In this document: positions 26,495-35,967 of the stretch, in pieces
Layout of the letters: each line of letters starts with the position of its first letter
How positions within the stretch are numbered: the stretch's first letter is position 1
Assembly (NCBI GenBank): GCA_026004215.1
Contig: BPIR01000001.1
Span: 1,392,566 to 1,456,565, forward strand
DNA length: 64,000 nt
DNA from: Candidatus Binatia bacterium
GTDB lineage: Bacteria; Desulfobacterota; Binatia; HRBIN30
Reading direction: 5' to 3'
The notes under the pieces: generated by a model
What the model was told of the DNA's origin: nothing
The model's input: only the letters and a program-made list of their open reading frames with translations
Database searches by the model: none
Program-made: the position numbers and the translations under genes

Positions 26495-27661
26495 CTAGAA
26501 AATCTCGTGCAGCGCCTCGACGAGGGGTTTCCGTGCCGCTCCCCAGGCGGGAACCAAACCCGCCACGAAACCCACGAACAACGACAAGAAAATCCCTTGC
26601 AGGGCCACGCTCGGCGTAATCAGGAAGCTCCCCAACGGACCGAGCGAGGGGATCACCGCAGCGAAGGTCCTCAAAGCGTACGTAAACCCATACGCCAAGC
26701 CGACACCGAGCAAGCCTGCGGCGGTACACAGCACGGCCGACTCCGCCAGCAACACGGCAAACACGATCCGGCGCGGGAATCCCAAAGCCTTGAACACCGC
26801 AATCTCACTGCCTCGTTCCCGGATGGACATCGAGGCCGTGTTCGCGGCGATCACCACCACACAGATCGCCACGAGCAAGGTGACCAAGAGCACGATGGTC
26901 ATGAACCCCTTCAGCGATCCAAAGAAACTGCCAAAAAAGCTCTTCTCGGTTTCGGATGCGGTTTCTGCCTCGCTGTTCCGAAACATGTCGTCAATGGTCC
27001 GCATGACCTCGTCCACGCGATTTGGATCGGCAACTCGCACCCAAATCACGTGGACGATGCCGAGGCCCTGACCGCGCTGGGCGATCAGGGCCTCGTCGAG
27101 GTAATCCCGCTGAATCCAGACCACGGGAGAGCGCTCGATGGGGATTTCCCCGACAATGCGCAAGTCGAGGTTCACGGCCCATGCGGTGCTCTTGAGCGTG
27201 ATCCGATCGCCCACTTTCCAGCCGTAACGGCGCATCGTTTGGCGCCCGACGATCGCGCCATCCCGGTAACGCCGAAAGTCTTCCAAGTGATTCGGGGCAA
27301 TGCCGTAATCGGGATACACCAAACCCACGTGCTCGGCCTCGACCGCAAAGTTCGGGAAGGTCACGCGCCCCTCCTCTTCGTATGCGCCGCCAAACCACGT
27401 GGTCCCGACAGCACCGGCGACACCGTCCACTAGCCGCACTTTCCGCACGTACGCAAACGGAATCGAATAGACGATCCCCGCCTTGTTGTGAACGGAAACC
27501 CTAGTATTGCTCGCAATGGAGTTCAGAAGGGCATCCAAGCCTGCAGGCATGGTGAGAAGAAAAACCACGAGCATTATGGCCAAGCTCACCGCCCCGAAGG
27601 TCAGTCCGCTGCGGAGCTTGTTCCTCCCGAGGTTTGCCCACACCAGACCCGCGTAGTTCAT
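26495..27661 (-). CDS. ABC transporter permease (MacB/FtsX type), first copy
   Basis: 388-residue permease with the same topology: first helix FGAVSLAIMLVVFLLTMPAG, a periplasmic domain, then MSIRERGSEIAVFKALGFPR (coupling helix) and GLVPAWGAARKPLVEALHEI. The translation starts 5 nt after the ATPase gene stops. The heterodimeric pair with its ATPase and adaptor could export a peptide, a lipid or a toxic compound. There is no substrate gene in the operon to tell which. Confidence 0.92.
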   Translation of the reverse strand: MNYAGLVWANLGRNKLRSGLTFGAVSLAIMLVVFLLTMPAGLDALLNSIASNTRVSVHNKAGIVYSIPFAYVRKVRLVDGVAGAVGTTWFGGAYEEEGRVTFPNFAVEAEHVGLVYPDYGIAPNHLEDFRRYRDGAIVGRQTMRRYGWKVGDRITLKSTAWAVNLDLRIVGEIPIERSPVVWIQRDYLDEALIAQRGQGLGIVHVIWVRVADPNRVDEVMRTIDDMFRNSEAETASETEKSFFGSFFGSLKGFMTIVLLVTLLVAICVVVIAANTASMSIRERGSEIAVFKALGFPRRIVFAVLLAESAVLCTAAGLLGVGLAYGFTYALRTFAAVIPSLGPLGSFLITPSVALQGIFLSLFVGFVAGLVPAWGAARKPLVEALHEIF

Positions 27662-27666
27662 GTGGG

Positions 27667-28428
27667 CTATCTCCCGACCGAACCACCAGCCGCAGCCATC
27701 AAGATGGCCTCGTGCGCGCGGGTGGCCTCTTCGCCTTCGAGCAACGTTCCTTTGTCGAGGTGAAACGCCAGGTCCACGAAGCGCAGCGCCCGCGGATCGT
27801 GCGTCACCATGATGATGGTCTTCCCGAAGTCCGTGCGTAGCCGCTTCAGCAAGCCGAGGATCGCTTCGGCGTTGCGCGCGTCCAGGTCGCCCGTGGGCTC
27901 GTCGGCAACGATTAAGTCAGGATCGGTCACCAAAGCACGGGCAATGGCCACTCGCTGCTGTTCTCCACCGGAAAGTGTACGCGGGTAATGCGTTGCCCGA
28001 TGTTCCAGCCCGACTACGCGCAAAGCAATTTCCGCGCGGCGCAGCCGCTCGCCTTTATCTAATCGCGTGAGCAACAACGGGAGCGCCACATTGTCCCGGG
28101 CATTCAGAACGGGAATCAAGTTGAAAAACTGAAAGATCAACCCCACGTGACGGGCCCGCCAGGCAGCAAGCTGGTCCTCGTCCAACACATCCAAGCGGCG
28201 GCCGGCCACCCACACTTCGCCGGAACTCGGGCGATCGAGGCCCGCGAGCAAGTTCATCAATGTGGACTTGCCCGAACCCGACGGACCCATGAACGCCACA
28301 AAACAACCCGCCGGAATCTCCAACGACACGCGGTCGAGCGCACGGATCTCGTCCACCCCCCGCCGATACACGCGCGACACTTGCACGGTGCGCACCAGCG
28401 GCTCTGCACCATTCGGGTTCCAACTCAT
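27667..28428 (-). CDS. ABC transporter ATP-binding protein (LolD/MacB family)
   Basis: Cytoplasmic ATPase of the exporter. The frame extends upstream to 28563, but the start at 28428 gives the family N-terminus ([20 protein letters not shown]) and avoids overlapping the divergent bpt gene. Motifs are complete: Walker [11 protein letters not shown]-loop [20 protein letters not shown], signature LSGGEQQR, Walker [13 protein letters not shown] and H-loop MVTHDPR. Length (253 aa) is normal. It is the first gene of the operon. The 115-bp region shared with bpt must hold both promoters. Confidence 0.93.
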   Translation of the reverse strand: MSWNPNGAEPLVRTVQVSRVYRRGVDEIRALDRVSLEIPAGCFVAFMGPSGSGKSTLMNLLAGLDRPSSGEVWVAGRRLDVLDEDQLAAWRARHVGLIFQFFNLIPVLNARDNVALPLLLTRLDKGERLRRAEIALRVVGLEHRATHYPRTLSGGEQQRVAIARALVTDPDLIVADEPTGDLDARNAEAILGLLKRLRTDFGKTIIMVTHDPRALRFVDLAFHLDKGTLLEGEEATRAHEAILMAAAGGSVGR

Positions 28429-28543
28429 CGCAGGCGGGATTGTATCGTGACTTTTGGGTCCAAACGAGCCTCGCGATGTCCGTTGCTTTGCTGTCGTTTT
28501 CTCTGCACACTGAAGGGCAAGGCCCGAGGCGAGTGCAACGACC

Positions 28544-29278
28544 ATGGACAGCCACAGTCGCACGACACCACCACAAACGCGCGAGTGGGTTGTTTACGAT
28601 GAATACAGCCCTTGCCCGTATCTCCCCGGCCAGATTGCCCGCATGCCCTTGCGCTTGCCGGTGGAGCCGCTCTCGCGAGCGCAACTTTCACAGCGCCTCG
28701 AGGCGGGCGATCGGCGTCAAGGAGCTCTCCTGTACCGGCCCCGGTGCCCGGGCTGCCAGGCCTGCCAGGCCATCCGCCTGCCGGTGCGCGAATTCGTGCC
28801 CAATCGCACCCAACGCCGCATCTTCCGGAGGGGGAACCAATTGCTCGAAACTCGCGTGGCATTGCCGGTAGTGGACGCCGAACGGGTACGCTTGTACAAC
28901 CGGCACAAAGTCGAGCGCCGCTTGCTGACCGCGGACGGACTGATCGACCGCCAATTGTACGAGGAGTTTCTCGTGGATACGTGCGCGGAAACTTTTGAGC
29001 TCAGTTACTGGCTCGATGGTCGCCTCGTCGGGGTGGCCATCACGGACCGCGCGGCCGACGCTCTCTCGGCCGTGTACTGCTACTACGACCCGTGCCTCGC
29101 ACGCTTGAGCATCGGAACGTACTCGATCTTGAAGCAGCTCGAACTGTGCCGCGCGTGGGGCTTAGCCTACCTCTACCTCGGCCTCTACGTCGAAGGTTGC
29201 GCGACCATGGCGTACAAGGCCCGATTCCTCCCCCACGAGCGACTCATCCACGGCCGTTGGCGCCGGTTTTCGTCTTGA
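28544..29278 (+). CDS. bpt: Bpt: aspartate/glutamate leucyltransferase (N-end rule)
   Basis: Transfers Leu from Leu-tRNA to proteins with N-terminal Asp or Glu, marking them for ClpS/ClpAP degradation. The ATE1/Bpt fold is clear: CPYLPGQIARMPLRLP near the N-terminus, the Cys block RCPGCQACQAIRLPV, then SAVYCYYDPCLARLSIGTYS and YLGLYVEGCATMAYKARFLP. Length (244 aa) is typical. It is divergent from the ABC exporter operon. Downstream (29279-29577) is noncoding. Confidence 0.93.
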   Translation: MDSHSRTTPPQTREWVVYDEYSPCPYLPGQIARMPLRLPVEPLSRAQLSQRLEAGDRRQGALLYRPRCPGCQACQAIRLPVREFVPNRTQRRIFRRGNQLLETRVALPVVDAERVRLYNRHKVERRLLTADGLIDRQLYEEFLVDTCAETFELSYWLDGRLVGVAITDRAADALSAVYCYYDPCLARLSIGTYSILKQLELCRAWGLAYLYLGLYVEGCATMAYKARFLPHERLIHGRWRRFSS

Positions 29279-29577
29279 GCACGGATCCCGTGAGAGCGCG
29301 GCAGGCATTTCCAGCGGGAGTCGGGCCTGTGGCGGCCCCCGAGGGCGCTGGCGCCCACCGGCACTCCCTTCTGCAGACGGACCGCGACATCATCTAGCGA
29401 ATCATTCGAGAATCATTCGGGGCGCCCACCTTTCTGCAGTCGCCGCAGGAGGGCTCACTGCACGGGGTCTCGAGAGCTCACTTTTGCACCCCTGCTCCTC
29501 AATCGGTAAAGAAGTCGGTTGTCTTGATTCGAGCCAATGCAGAAACCAGAACGAAGCACGAAGGGAGAAGACGACCA
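29279..29577. other. Intergenic region
   Basis: No gene is supported. It contains a short dyad (GGGCGCTGGCGCCC, about 29343-29356) and a close direct repeat of GAATCATTCG (about 29400-29420). Neither is followed by a T-run, so a terminator is not claimed. The last bases carry AAGGGAG, the ribosome-binding site for the FmdB-type gene. Confidence 0.5.
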
Positions 29578-29816
29578 TGCCGCTGTTCGAGTATCGGTGC
29601 TCGCAGTGCGAGCGAGTCTTCGAGGAGATCGTGCACGGCGAGGAGCGCGATCGCGTCGCTTGTCGTTACTGTGGAAGCACGCAACTAGAACGCTTGCTCT
29701 CCACGTTTGCCGTTAGCCGCGACAGCAGTACATTGGCCGCGAGCGAGCCAGGTCCGTGCGGAGCGTGCGGGGCGCCGCAGCGTGGCGCTTGCGCCATGGA
29801 AGGCGGCGAGTGGTAG
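29578..29816 (+). CDS. FmdB-family zinc-ribbon protein
   Basis: 78 residues starting MPLFEYRCSQCERVFEEIVH, the standard FmdB/CxxC_CxxC_SSSS opening. The second zinc pair is CRYCG, and the C-terminal tail has extra Cys (CGACG, GAC). The start has AAGGGAG 9 nt upstream. The function of this family is unsettled; regulatory and metal-handling roles have been proposed. Its stop overlaps the start of the hydantoinase-like gene by 7 nt, which suggests coupled translation. Confidence 0.87.
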
Positions 29817-31804
29817 GCCAATCCACACGCTCGCCGATTGCTTTGATCGGCATCGACACCGGCGGCACGTTCACGGACTTCGTTGCCCTCGTTGACGGTG
29901 ATCTCCGGGTTCACAAGCTCCCGAGCACGCCCGCAAATCCGTCCTTGGCCGTGCTGGCCGGGCTGCGCGAACTTCTCGGGCATTCGCGCCCTTGCATCGT
30001 AACGTACAGCTCGACAGTGGCGACCAACGCTCTGCTGGAGCGCCGCGGGGCCCGTGTGGCGCTGCTGACGACAGCCGGCTTCGAAGACGTGATCGAAATT
30101 GGCCGGCAGAACCGCCCGGACCTGTACGACCCTGAACCGCGCCGCCCGGAACCACTCGTGCCACGATCCCTGCGCATCGGAGTGCGCGAGCGCATGCTGC
30201 ATACCGGAAAGCCGTTGTTGCCCCTGACACGAGAGGCGGTGCAAGAAGCGCTAAAGCGCCTCCGCGGCTCGACGGCCGAGGCCGTAGCTATTTGCTTTCT
30301 GCACTCGTATGCCAATCCCCGACACGAGCAGCGCATGGCCCGGGCCGTGCGGGCTTTCGGTTTCCGCTTCGTCTCCCTTTCTCACGAAATTGCTAACGAG
30401 CACCGCGAATACGAAAGGTTCAGCTCGGCGGTGCTCAATGCCTACGTCCAGCCGGTGATGCAACGCCACTTGGAAGCCCTCGCTGAGGCGCTGGCTTCGA
30501 AGCACATCCGCCTGCGCGTCTTGCAGTCGAACGGCGGTGCCATTTCGCCCACCGTGGCCGGCCGGGAGGCCGTGCGCACTTGCTTGTCCGGACCAGCAGG
30601 CGGCGTGCGCGGGGCTTGGAGCGTTGCCCAGAGCCTCCGCCTCCGCCAGGCCATCAGCTTCGACATGGGAGGCACGTCCACCGACGTCAGCCTTTTGCTG
30701 GGTGGTATACGTACAACGACCGACTGGTCGATCGCTGGATTCTCACTGAAAACCCCTGCCGTAGACGTGCACACCGTTGGTGCCGGGGGCGGTTCGATTG
30801 CCTACGTCGACGAGGGCGGCTTACTGAAAGTCGGACCACAAAGTGCGGGCGCACAACCGGGTCCGGCCTGCTACGGGCGTGGCCTGGACCCCACCGTGAC
30901 CGACGCCAACGTGGTGCTGGGGAGAATCGTACCGCGATTCTTTTTAGGAGGGCAGTTACGCCTCTACCCGGAACGCGCGCGCACCGCGATCGCTGGCGTA
31001 GCCCGCAAACTCGGCAAAAGTGTGGAGGCCACCGCGGCGGGTATCATCGCAGTCGTCAATGCGGGAATGGAGCGCGCCATTCGGGCCGTCTCGATCGAGC
31101 GGGGTCACGACCCTCGGCGCTGTGCCTTGATCGCCTTTGGCGGAGCGGCGGGCCAGCATGCTTGTGAGCTGGCGGCAGCGTTAGGGATCGGAACGGTGGT
31201 GGTGCCTGCACTCCCCGGACTCCTCTCCGCTTGGGGAGCGCTGGCTGCTCCTGCCGAGCGCGATGCGGTCCAAAGCCTGCTCTGGAAAAACCCGACTTTC
31301 CAGCAATTGGAGCGCGCCGCGCGCCCTTTGGTCGCGCGCGTGCGGTACGAGCTGGAGCAAGACGGGATCTCGCCGCCACGGCAGCGACTTCAAGTCGTGG
31401 TGGAGGTGCGCTACGTGGGCCAATCCCACGAGCTCCCTGTGCCGCTCTCTCCACAGTATCGGGTTGCCTTCGAGCGCGCCCATCAGCGGTGGTTCGGGTA
31501 TCGTGATCCGCAACGGGATGTGGAAGTCGTGAATGTTCGCGTGTTCGGCCGAGACCGGTCCCGTACGTTACCGCAGGCCGCGCCACCTGGTGCGCACGAA
31601 CCTCCCCGAACCAGCGAGCACAAGGTGTACGACGGGTCCCGCTGGCGCTTCGTGCCCGTTTACTGGCGAGAGGACCTCCGCACCGGTGCACAGCTTCACG
31701 GCCCGGCCATCATCGCAGAATTCAGCGGAACGACCTGGCTCCCGCCCGGATGGCGGGCATCCAACCACGCGCGCGGCCATCTGGTCCTCCAGCACAGGTC
31801 CTGA
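29810..31804 (+). CDS. Hydantoinase A/oxoprolinase family protein (HyuA-like)
   Basis: ATP-dependent amidohydrolase subunit, actin-like ATPase fold. A GTG start at 29810 gives VVGQSTRSPIALIGIDTGGT, placing the nucleotide-binding motif GIDTGGTFTDFVALV near residue 15. Further markers are TYSSTVATNALLERRGARVA, SFDMGGTSTDVSLLLGG, GAGGGSIAYVDEGGLLKVGP and IAFGGAAGQHACELAAALGI. At ~664 aa it matches the HyuA subunit alone. No HyuB-type partner lies downstream, so it acts alone, with a distant partner, or as an acetone-carboxylase or acetophenone-carboxylase-like relative. Confidence 0.9.
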   Translation: MVGQSTRSPIALIGIDTGGTFTDFVALVDGDLRVHKLPSTPANPSLAVLAGLRELLGHSRPCIVTYSSTVATNALLERRGARVALLTTAGFEDVIEIGRQNRPDLYDPEPRRPEPLVPRSLRIGVRERMLHTGKPLLPLTREAVQEALKRLRGSTAEAVAICFLHSYANPRHEQRMARAVRAFGFRFVSLSHEIANEHREYERFSSAVLNAYVQPVMQRHLEALAEALASKHIRLRVLQSNGGAISPTVAGREAVRTCLSGPAGGVRGAWSVAQSLRLRQAISFDMGGTSTDVSLLLGGIRTTTDWSIAGFSLKTPAVDVHTVGAGGGSIAYVDEGGLLKVGPQSAGAQPGPACYGRGLDPTVTDANVVLGRIVPRFFLGGQLRLYPERARTAIAGVARKLGKSVEATAAGIIAVVNAGMERAIRAVSIERGHDPRRCALIAFGGAAGQHACELAAALGIGTVVVPALPGLLSAWGALAAPAERDAVQSLLWKNPTFQQLERAARPLVARVRYELEQDGISPPRQRLQVVVEVRYVGQSHELPVPLSPQYRVAFERAHQRWFGYRDPQRDVEVVNVRVFGRDRSRTLPQAAPPGAHEPPRTSEHKVYDGSRWRFVPVYWREDLRTGAQLHGPAIIAEFSGTTWLPPGWRASNHARGHLVLQHRS

Positions 31805-32003
31805 GCCTGACAAAAACAGCGTGGCGGCTAGGGGCGGGCTTCGCGGGGGGTCGCCTGTCGTTCCCGCGCCGAGCCACTCGAGGGAGAGGGGCCCCCAGCC
31901 GTCACATCGTCCGTTCGCGCTCCAACGCCGCAGGGCGGAGTTGTGTTTTCATCCGCATCCTCCGCCACTCGCAGCGCAACCCCGTATAGCATCCGGCACT
32001 TCA

Positions 32004-32076
32004 CGAACAGAGTGGTGTTCATGTGCTTTTTTGAGCACACGCTGTTCGGGCTTTGTACGAACAAAATGTGTTTTGT
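32004..32076. promoter_or_regulatory. Cluster of inverted repeats upstream of the XRE regulator (candidate operators)
   Basis: A nested dyad has outer arms CGAACAG (32004-32010) and CTGTTCG (32042-32048) and inner arms TGTGCT (32022-32027) and AGCACA (32034-32039). It is followed by an imperfect palindrome TTTGTACGAACAAA (32052-32065) and a perfect one with arms ACAAAA and TTTTGT spaced by TGTG (32061-32076). The stretch is AT-rich compared with its surroundings and lies about 90 bp before the regulator start. Autoregulation is inferred. The remaining intergenic sequence (31805-32003) shows nothing. Confidence 0.5.
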
Positions 32077-32167
32077 CCCAAATACACCCGGCACCGTTGC
32101 GCTGCGCTCCAAATGCCGGTAAATATTGTTTTGCAAATCGCAACACGCATCCATGGGCGGGGGCACA

Positions 32168-33262
32168 ATGGCTCCTCCGAATCGGCTAACGTTGACCCAC
32201 GATGAGTTGAGCGCGATTGGGCGGCGTATCAGGTGGTTTCGGCACCACCGCGGGTGGACGCAACAACAACTGGCCGAGCGCTGCAACCAGTTACGAGTAG
32301 CAATGTTCCCCAGCGGTTCCCTGGCTGCGATTCCACATGTGCGCCGCGATCGCATTGCCAAACTCGAGCTCGCTGCCTGCCGTACCGGCCGCGCGGCTGC
32401 CAACAGTGTGCTCTGGCACGAGCTGCCACTACTCGCGGCAGCACTTCGGGTTCCGGAGAGCTGGCTTCGCGGCAGTCCGGACGGCAGCACCGTATTGCGC
32501 TGGCATGTTCGAGCGACCGATTCCGATCCCGAACAGTTTGCCGATTTAGTTGCATTTCACGAGGGGCAGGTTCGGTGGACGTGGAGCGAAACCTTGCCAT
32601 GCACGCTCATGCCGCCGAGCTTTGCCGAGGCGTTCTTTGGCGTCCTCGCAGCCGATTGGGCGGGCCCCGATTCTCCTCCGGGTGAGAGGAGCCGAATCGC
32701 CGCGCTCATGCACCAAATCGGTTGTGCAAACCGTGTGCGCACTTTGCATCTCCTCGAGGAGGGGTCGCTGAAGTTCTACGTGACCGTCCCCCTCCCTACG
32801 ATAACCGCAATTGCAAATGCGACCGGGCACTACCGCACCATCCCGCGGGAACTGCGGGCTGAATGCCTAGCTTGGGTCATCGAAAAGGTCTCGCGCTTTC
32901 GGAACAATCTCAAGCTGGTTCTCGCCACGGAGGACGACTTGCGTCCTTTCCTCCCCTGGATCACATCGTACGACTCGATTTACGTTCTTCCGGCATTCAC
33001 CTCATGGACAGATCGCACCGGGGCATTCTATTTTACCGAAGCGCCACCGCTGGTGAATCAGCACCGGCGTGTGGTGGAAGACATTTTCCGGCGTGCATCG
33101 TTGCGCCGGTATGCGGAAATCGTCGCACGGCTTCGGGAGTATCACCAAACCCTTTCCCGGAGCACCGTCGCCACCAGCACGGCCGTACCCCGGGCGGTCG
33201 CTCGACGGCAGCGTGCACGAAGCTCGCATATGCGCGTCCAGGCCGGGCGCCGGGCGAGATAA
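32168..33262 (+). CDS. XRE-family helix-turn-helix regulator with large C-terminal domain
   Basis: Residues ~10-75 form a Cro/CI-type HTH (IGRRIRWFRHHRGWTQQQLA, ERCNQL, then a longer than usual recognition region with RIAKLE). The remaining ~290 residues (VRWTWSETLPCTLMPPSFAE; YVTVPLPTITAIANATGHYR; DSIYVLPAFTSWTDRTGAFY) do not match a sensor family I know. They resemble effector-binding domains seen in some single-component regulators. I chose the ATG at 32168, which has GGGGG upstream; 32126 and 32153 are alternatives. The basic C-terminal tail is probably disordered. Confidence 0.75.
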   Translation: MAPPNRLTLTHDELSAIGRRIRWFRHHRGWTQQQLAERCNQLRVAMFPSGSLAAIPHVRRDRIAKLELAACRTGRAAANSVLWHELPLLAAALRVPESWLRGSPDGSTVLRWHVRATDSDPEQFADLVAFHEGQVRWTWSETLPCTLMPPSFAEAFFGVLAADWAGPDSPPGERSRIAALMHQIGCANRVRTLHLLEEGSLKFYVTVPLPTITAIANATGHYRTIPRELRAECLAWVIEKVSRFRNNLKLVLATEDDLRPFLPWITSYDSIYVLPAFTSWTDRTGAFYFTEAPPLVNQHRRVVEDIFRRASLRRYAEIVARLREYHQTLSRSTVATSTAVPRAVARRQRARSSHMRVQAGRRAR

Positions 33263-33456
33263 GCCTGCCACCGGTCGCCCCGCAGGAATTGCGACCCGCA
33301 GCAGCACCCCGCGAACCCCTACCGCACGCCTGCCTTGGCCGACGCGCATGGCATGGGCGGCCCGCAAGCCCACCCGCCCACGGGCCCATACTGTTTTCTC
33401 GCGTGGCCTCACGGTAAACAGCGAACTGTTTGTTCCGAAGCAAAAAGGAGTGCGCG

Positions 33457-34389
33457 ATGACGGAAATACCCGACCAGCCGGCCGGCAACCCCGGCAACGA
33501 AGTCCCTGCCGTGCTCGCAGCGGCCCTAGCAATGATATACCGCGTGCTGGCGTGGACCTTCGGCCTCGTGGGCCTGCTGTTTTTTCTTTTCCCAGATGGG
33601 ACAGTAGATGCACTGAACGCATCCGGAAGATGGCTCGGTTTTCCGCCCGCTCCCCATTTAGCCCATCGGTTCTGGCTGAGCCTGGGCGTAGCGTATATGG
33701 CCGTGGTCACTGCGCTGGCTGCGCTCATCGCGCGCGCGCCGATCGAGCGGCGCTTGCTCATGGTGCCTCTGGCCTTAGGAAAAGCCACCAGCAGCCTGAC
33801 TTGTTTGTGGTTCTTTCTCGCTTACGACCGGTATTTCGTCTACCTGGCGAACTTTCTCGTGGATGCCTCGCTCGCCCTGCTCGCATGGCTCACCTACGCA
33901 GCCACAGCGCCGGCGCCTCCGGGAGGGCTCTCCACTCGAGCGCGTCGCGTTCTTCTTGTAGTGGCCGAAACCTTTGTTCCGGCGCGGTCCCCGCAAGCGA
34001 CCCTGGCTGACGCCCAGAAACTTATCGAGGCCGTCGAAGCGCAACTTCGTGAACGCGGATCCCTCGTGCTCTCGGGTTTTGGAGTGCTCTTGACCTTCGT
34101 GGACTGGAACCCGCGGCTGTTCCACGCGCGCCGGTCGTTGCTGAGCGAAATGGCCATTTCCGACCGAGTTGCGGTCCTCGAAGCCATGGAGCGCAGCCGC
34201 TGGCTTCTGCGCCGGCAAGCAGCCCATGTGCTGAAATTGCTCCTGGGCCTGCACGCATACAGCGCGCCTGCATTCCGCCGAGAACTTCACGTGGACGACG
34301 ATTGGCTCCCCTCGCGCCTCCGGCTCGCTGCGGACCGTCGGGCACGGGGCGAGAAGGGGCCGTATCCTCACCCGCTACCTGTCGAGTGA
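33457..34389 (+). CDS. Membrane protein of unknown function, partner of the GMC oxidoreductase
   Basis: The start at 33457 has AAGGAG 7 nt upstream. The N-terminal half has four hydrophobic segments (VLAWTFGLVGLLFFLF; FWLSLGVAYMAVVTALAALI; LTCLWFFLAY; LVDASLALLAWLTYAA). The C-terminal half is soluble and helical (ADAQKLIEAVEAQLRERGSL; RSLLSEMAISDRVAVLEAME), resembling the small subunits that accompany GMC dehydrogenases. The GMC gene starts 6 nt after its stop. Inferred role: membrane anchor or electron-transfer partner of that flavoprotein. Confidence 0.7.
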   Translation: MTEIPDQPAGNPGNEVPAVLAAALAMIYRVLAWTFGLVGLLFFLFPDGTVDALNASGRWLGFPPAPHLAHRFWLSLGVAYMAVVTALAALIARAPIERRLLMVPLALGKATSSLTCLWFFLAYDRYFVYLANFLVDASLALLAWLTYAATAPAPPGGLSTRARRVLLVVAETFVPARSPQATLADAQKLIEAVEAQLRERGSLVLSGFGVLLTFVDWNPRLFHARRSLLSEMAISDRVAVLEAMERSRWLLRRQAAHVLKLLLGLHAYSAPAFRRELHVDDDWLPSRLRLAADRRARGEKGPYPHPLPVE

Positions 34390-34395
34390 GCGTCC

Positions 34396-35895
34396 ATGCC
34401 GGTGTTCGATGCCAGCACCCTCAAGCACCGCCATCGCCTGCTGTGCGATGCCGTTGTGGTGGGCACGGGAGCCGGTGGAGCTGTGGCCGCCGCAGAACTT
34501 GCCGCTGCCGGGTGGAACGTCGTCATGCTGGAGGAAGGGGGTTACTACACGGGCGAGCACTTGCGCGGAGACGTCCGCTTCGCCTTCACCCGGCTGTATC
34601 GCGATGGGGGGCTTACGGGCACGCTCGGGCGGCCGCCCATCGTGGTTCCGCTCGGGCGTTGCGTCGGCGGCACGACCACGATCAACAGCGGCACGTGCTA
34701 TCGCACCCCGAGATTCGTGCTCGAACACTGGGAGCGGCATTTGGGCTTGGAAGGCGCCACCAGCCTCGAGGAGGATTACGCCGCCATCGAAAGCGACCTC
34801 CGCATTCAGCCTGTGCCCGATGCCTTGTACGGGCCGGCAAACGGCCGCATTCAAGATGCCGTCGAGCGCGTGCTGCGCTGGCGGGGATCGCGTATTCCGC
34901 GCAACGAGCACGGCTGTCTGGCCACTGGCCGCTGCGCCTTTGGTTGCCCGAGCGACGGCAAGCTGGCCATGAGCGTGAGCAAAGTACCGCAGGCGTTGGC
35001 GCGTGGTGCCACGCTGTGGGTGCACGCGCGCGCCCGCCGCGTGCTGCTGGACGGCCACCGCGCACTGGGGGTAGTAGCGGACGCGCTAACGCCGGAAGGT
35101 AGCCGGACCGGAATCTCTCTCGATGTCATCGCGCCGCTCACCGTGGTTGCCGCTGGTGCTTTCCATACCCCTGCGTTGCTGCTGGCCTCGGGGGTTCGTC
35201 ACCGCTGGTTAGGTCGCAACTTGCATTTGCATCCGGCCACCCGCGTTGTGGCGGTGTTTCCGGAACCGATTTACGGCTGGCGCGAAGTGCCGCAAGCATA
35301 CAACATTGACGAGTTCATCGAGCAAGGGGTGTTCATCCAAGGGCAGTTCGTACCGCCCGAAGTGCAGGCGCCTGCAGTGCCTGGGTTCGGCGAGGTGCAC
35401 GCCGCACGCATGCGCCAATTCGAACGAATGGCGAGTTTTGGTGCTCTTATCAGTGATGACTCCGCCGGACGGGTGTGGGCTTTAGGCGATTCGGCGCGCC
35501 CGGTGGCCTGGTACACGTTGGGGACGAACGATTTTCGCAAGCTCTTGTTCGCCATTGCGCGCACCGCCGAGGCATTCTTCGCCGCCGGTGCCGTGGAGGT
35601 GTATCCGGGTGTGGCCGCATTTCCGGTGCTGCGCACCCGCACCGAGATTGCCACGCTGGAAAGTGCTCGTATCCGCCCCTCGCAAGTGGAGGTGATGGCA
35701 TTCCATCCCATGGGTACCGCGCGCGCTGGCGATGCACGCTGGTCGGTGTGCGACCCCTGGGGCCGAGTGCACGGCTATGAAGGACTGGCTGTTGCCGATG
35801 CGAGCTTGCTGCCCACGTCCAACCGCATCAATCCGCAGCTCACCATCATGGCTTTGGCGCGGCGCAACGCGCGTGTGTGGGCGGCGCAAGGTTGA
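34396..35895 (+). CDS. GMC-family FAD-dependent oxidoreductase
   Basis: 499-residue flavoenzyme oxidising an alcohol (long-chain alcohol oxidase, cholesterol oxidase and glucose dehydrogenase relatives). The FAD Rossmann motif is VVVGTGAGGAVAAAELAAAG (20-40), then MLEEGGYY. The second signature is RCVGGTTTINSGTCYRTPRF. The C-terminal catalytic block is VMAFHPMGTARAGDARWSVC, with ADASLLPTSNRINPQLTIMA. The middle CLATGRCAFGCPSDGKLAM is the Cys-rich insertion seen in long-chain fatty alcohol oxidases. Paired with the preceding membrane protein, it is probably attached to the inner membrane. Confidence 0.9.
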   Translation: MPVFDASTLKHRHRLLCDAVVVGTGAGGAVAAAELAAAGWNVVMLEEGGYYTGEHLRGDVRFAFTRLYRDGGLTGTLGRPPIVVPLGRCVGGTTTINSGTCYRTPRFVLEHWERHLGLEGATSLEEDYAAIESDLRIQPVPDALYGPANGRIQDAVERVLRWRGSRIPRNEHGCLATGRCAFGCPSDGKLAMSVSKVPQALARGATLWVHARARRVLLDGHRALGVVADALTPEGSRTGISLDVIAPLTVVAAGAFHTPALLLASGVRHRWLGRNLHLHPATRVVAVFPEPIYGWREVPQAYNIDEFIEQGVFIQGQFVPPEVQAPAVPGFGEVHAARMRQFERMASFGALISDDSAGRVWALGDSARPVAWYTLGTNDFRKLLFAIARTAEAFFAAGAVEVYPGVAAFPVLRTRTEIATLESARIRPSQVEVMAFHPMGTARAGDARWSVCDPWGRVHGYEGLAVADASLLPTSNRINPQLTIMALARRNARVWAAQG

Positions 35896-35967
35896 ACGTC
35901 CGCTGCACCCCGACTTTCTTCGATCCCGGCCCAGTGATAGCGACTCGCTGCGAGCGAGGAGCCCAAG

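Noticed and set aside
26108-27433. A 441-codon plus-strand frame rich in His, Arg and Gln.
   Set aside because: It is antisense to the two ABC permease genes and has no independent evidence.
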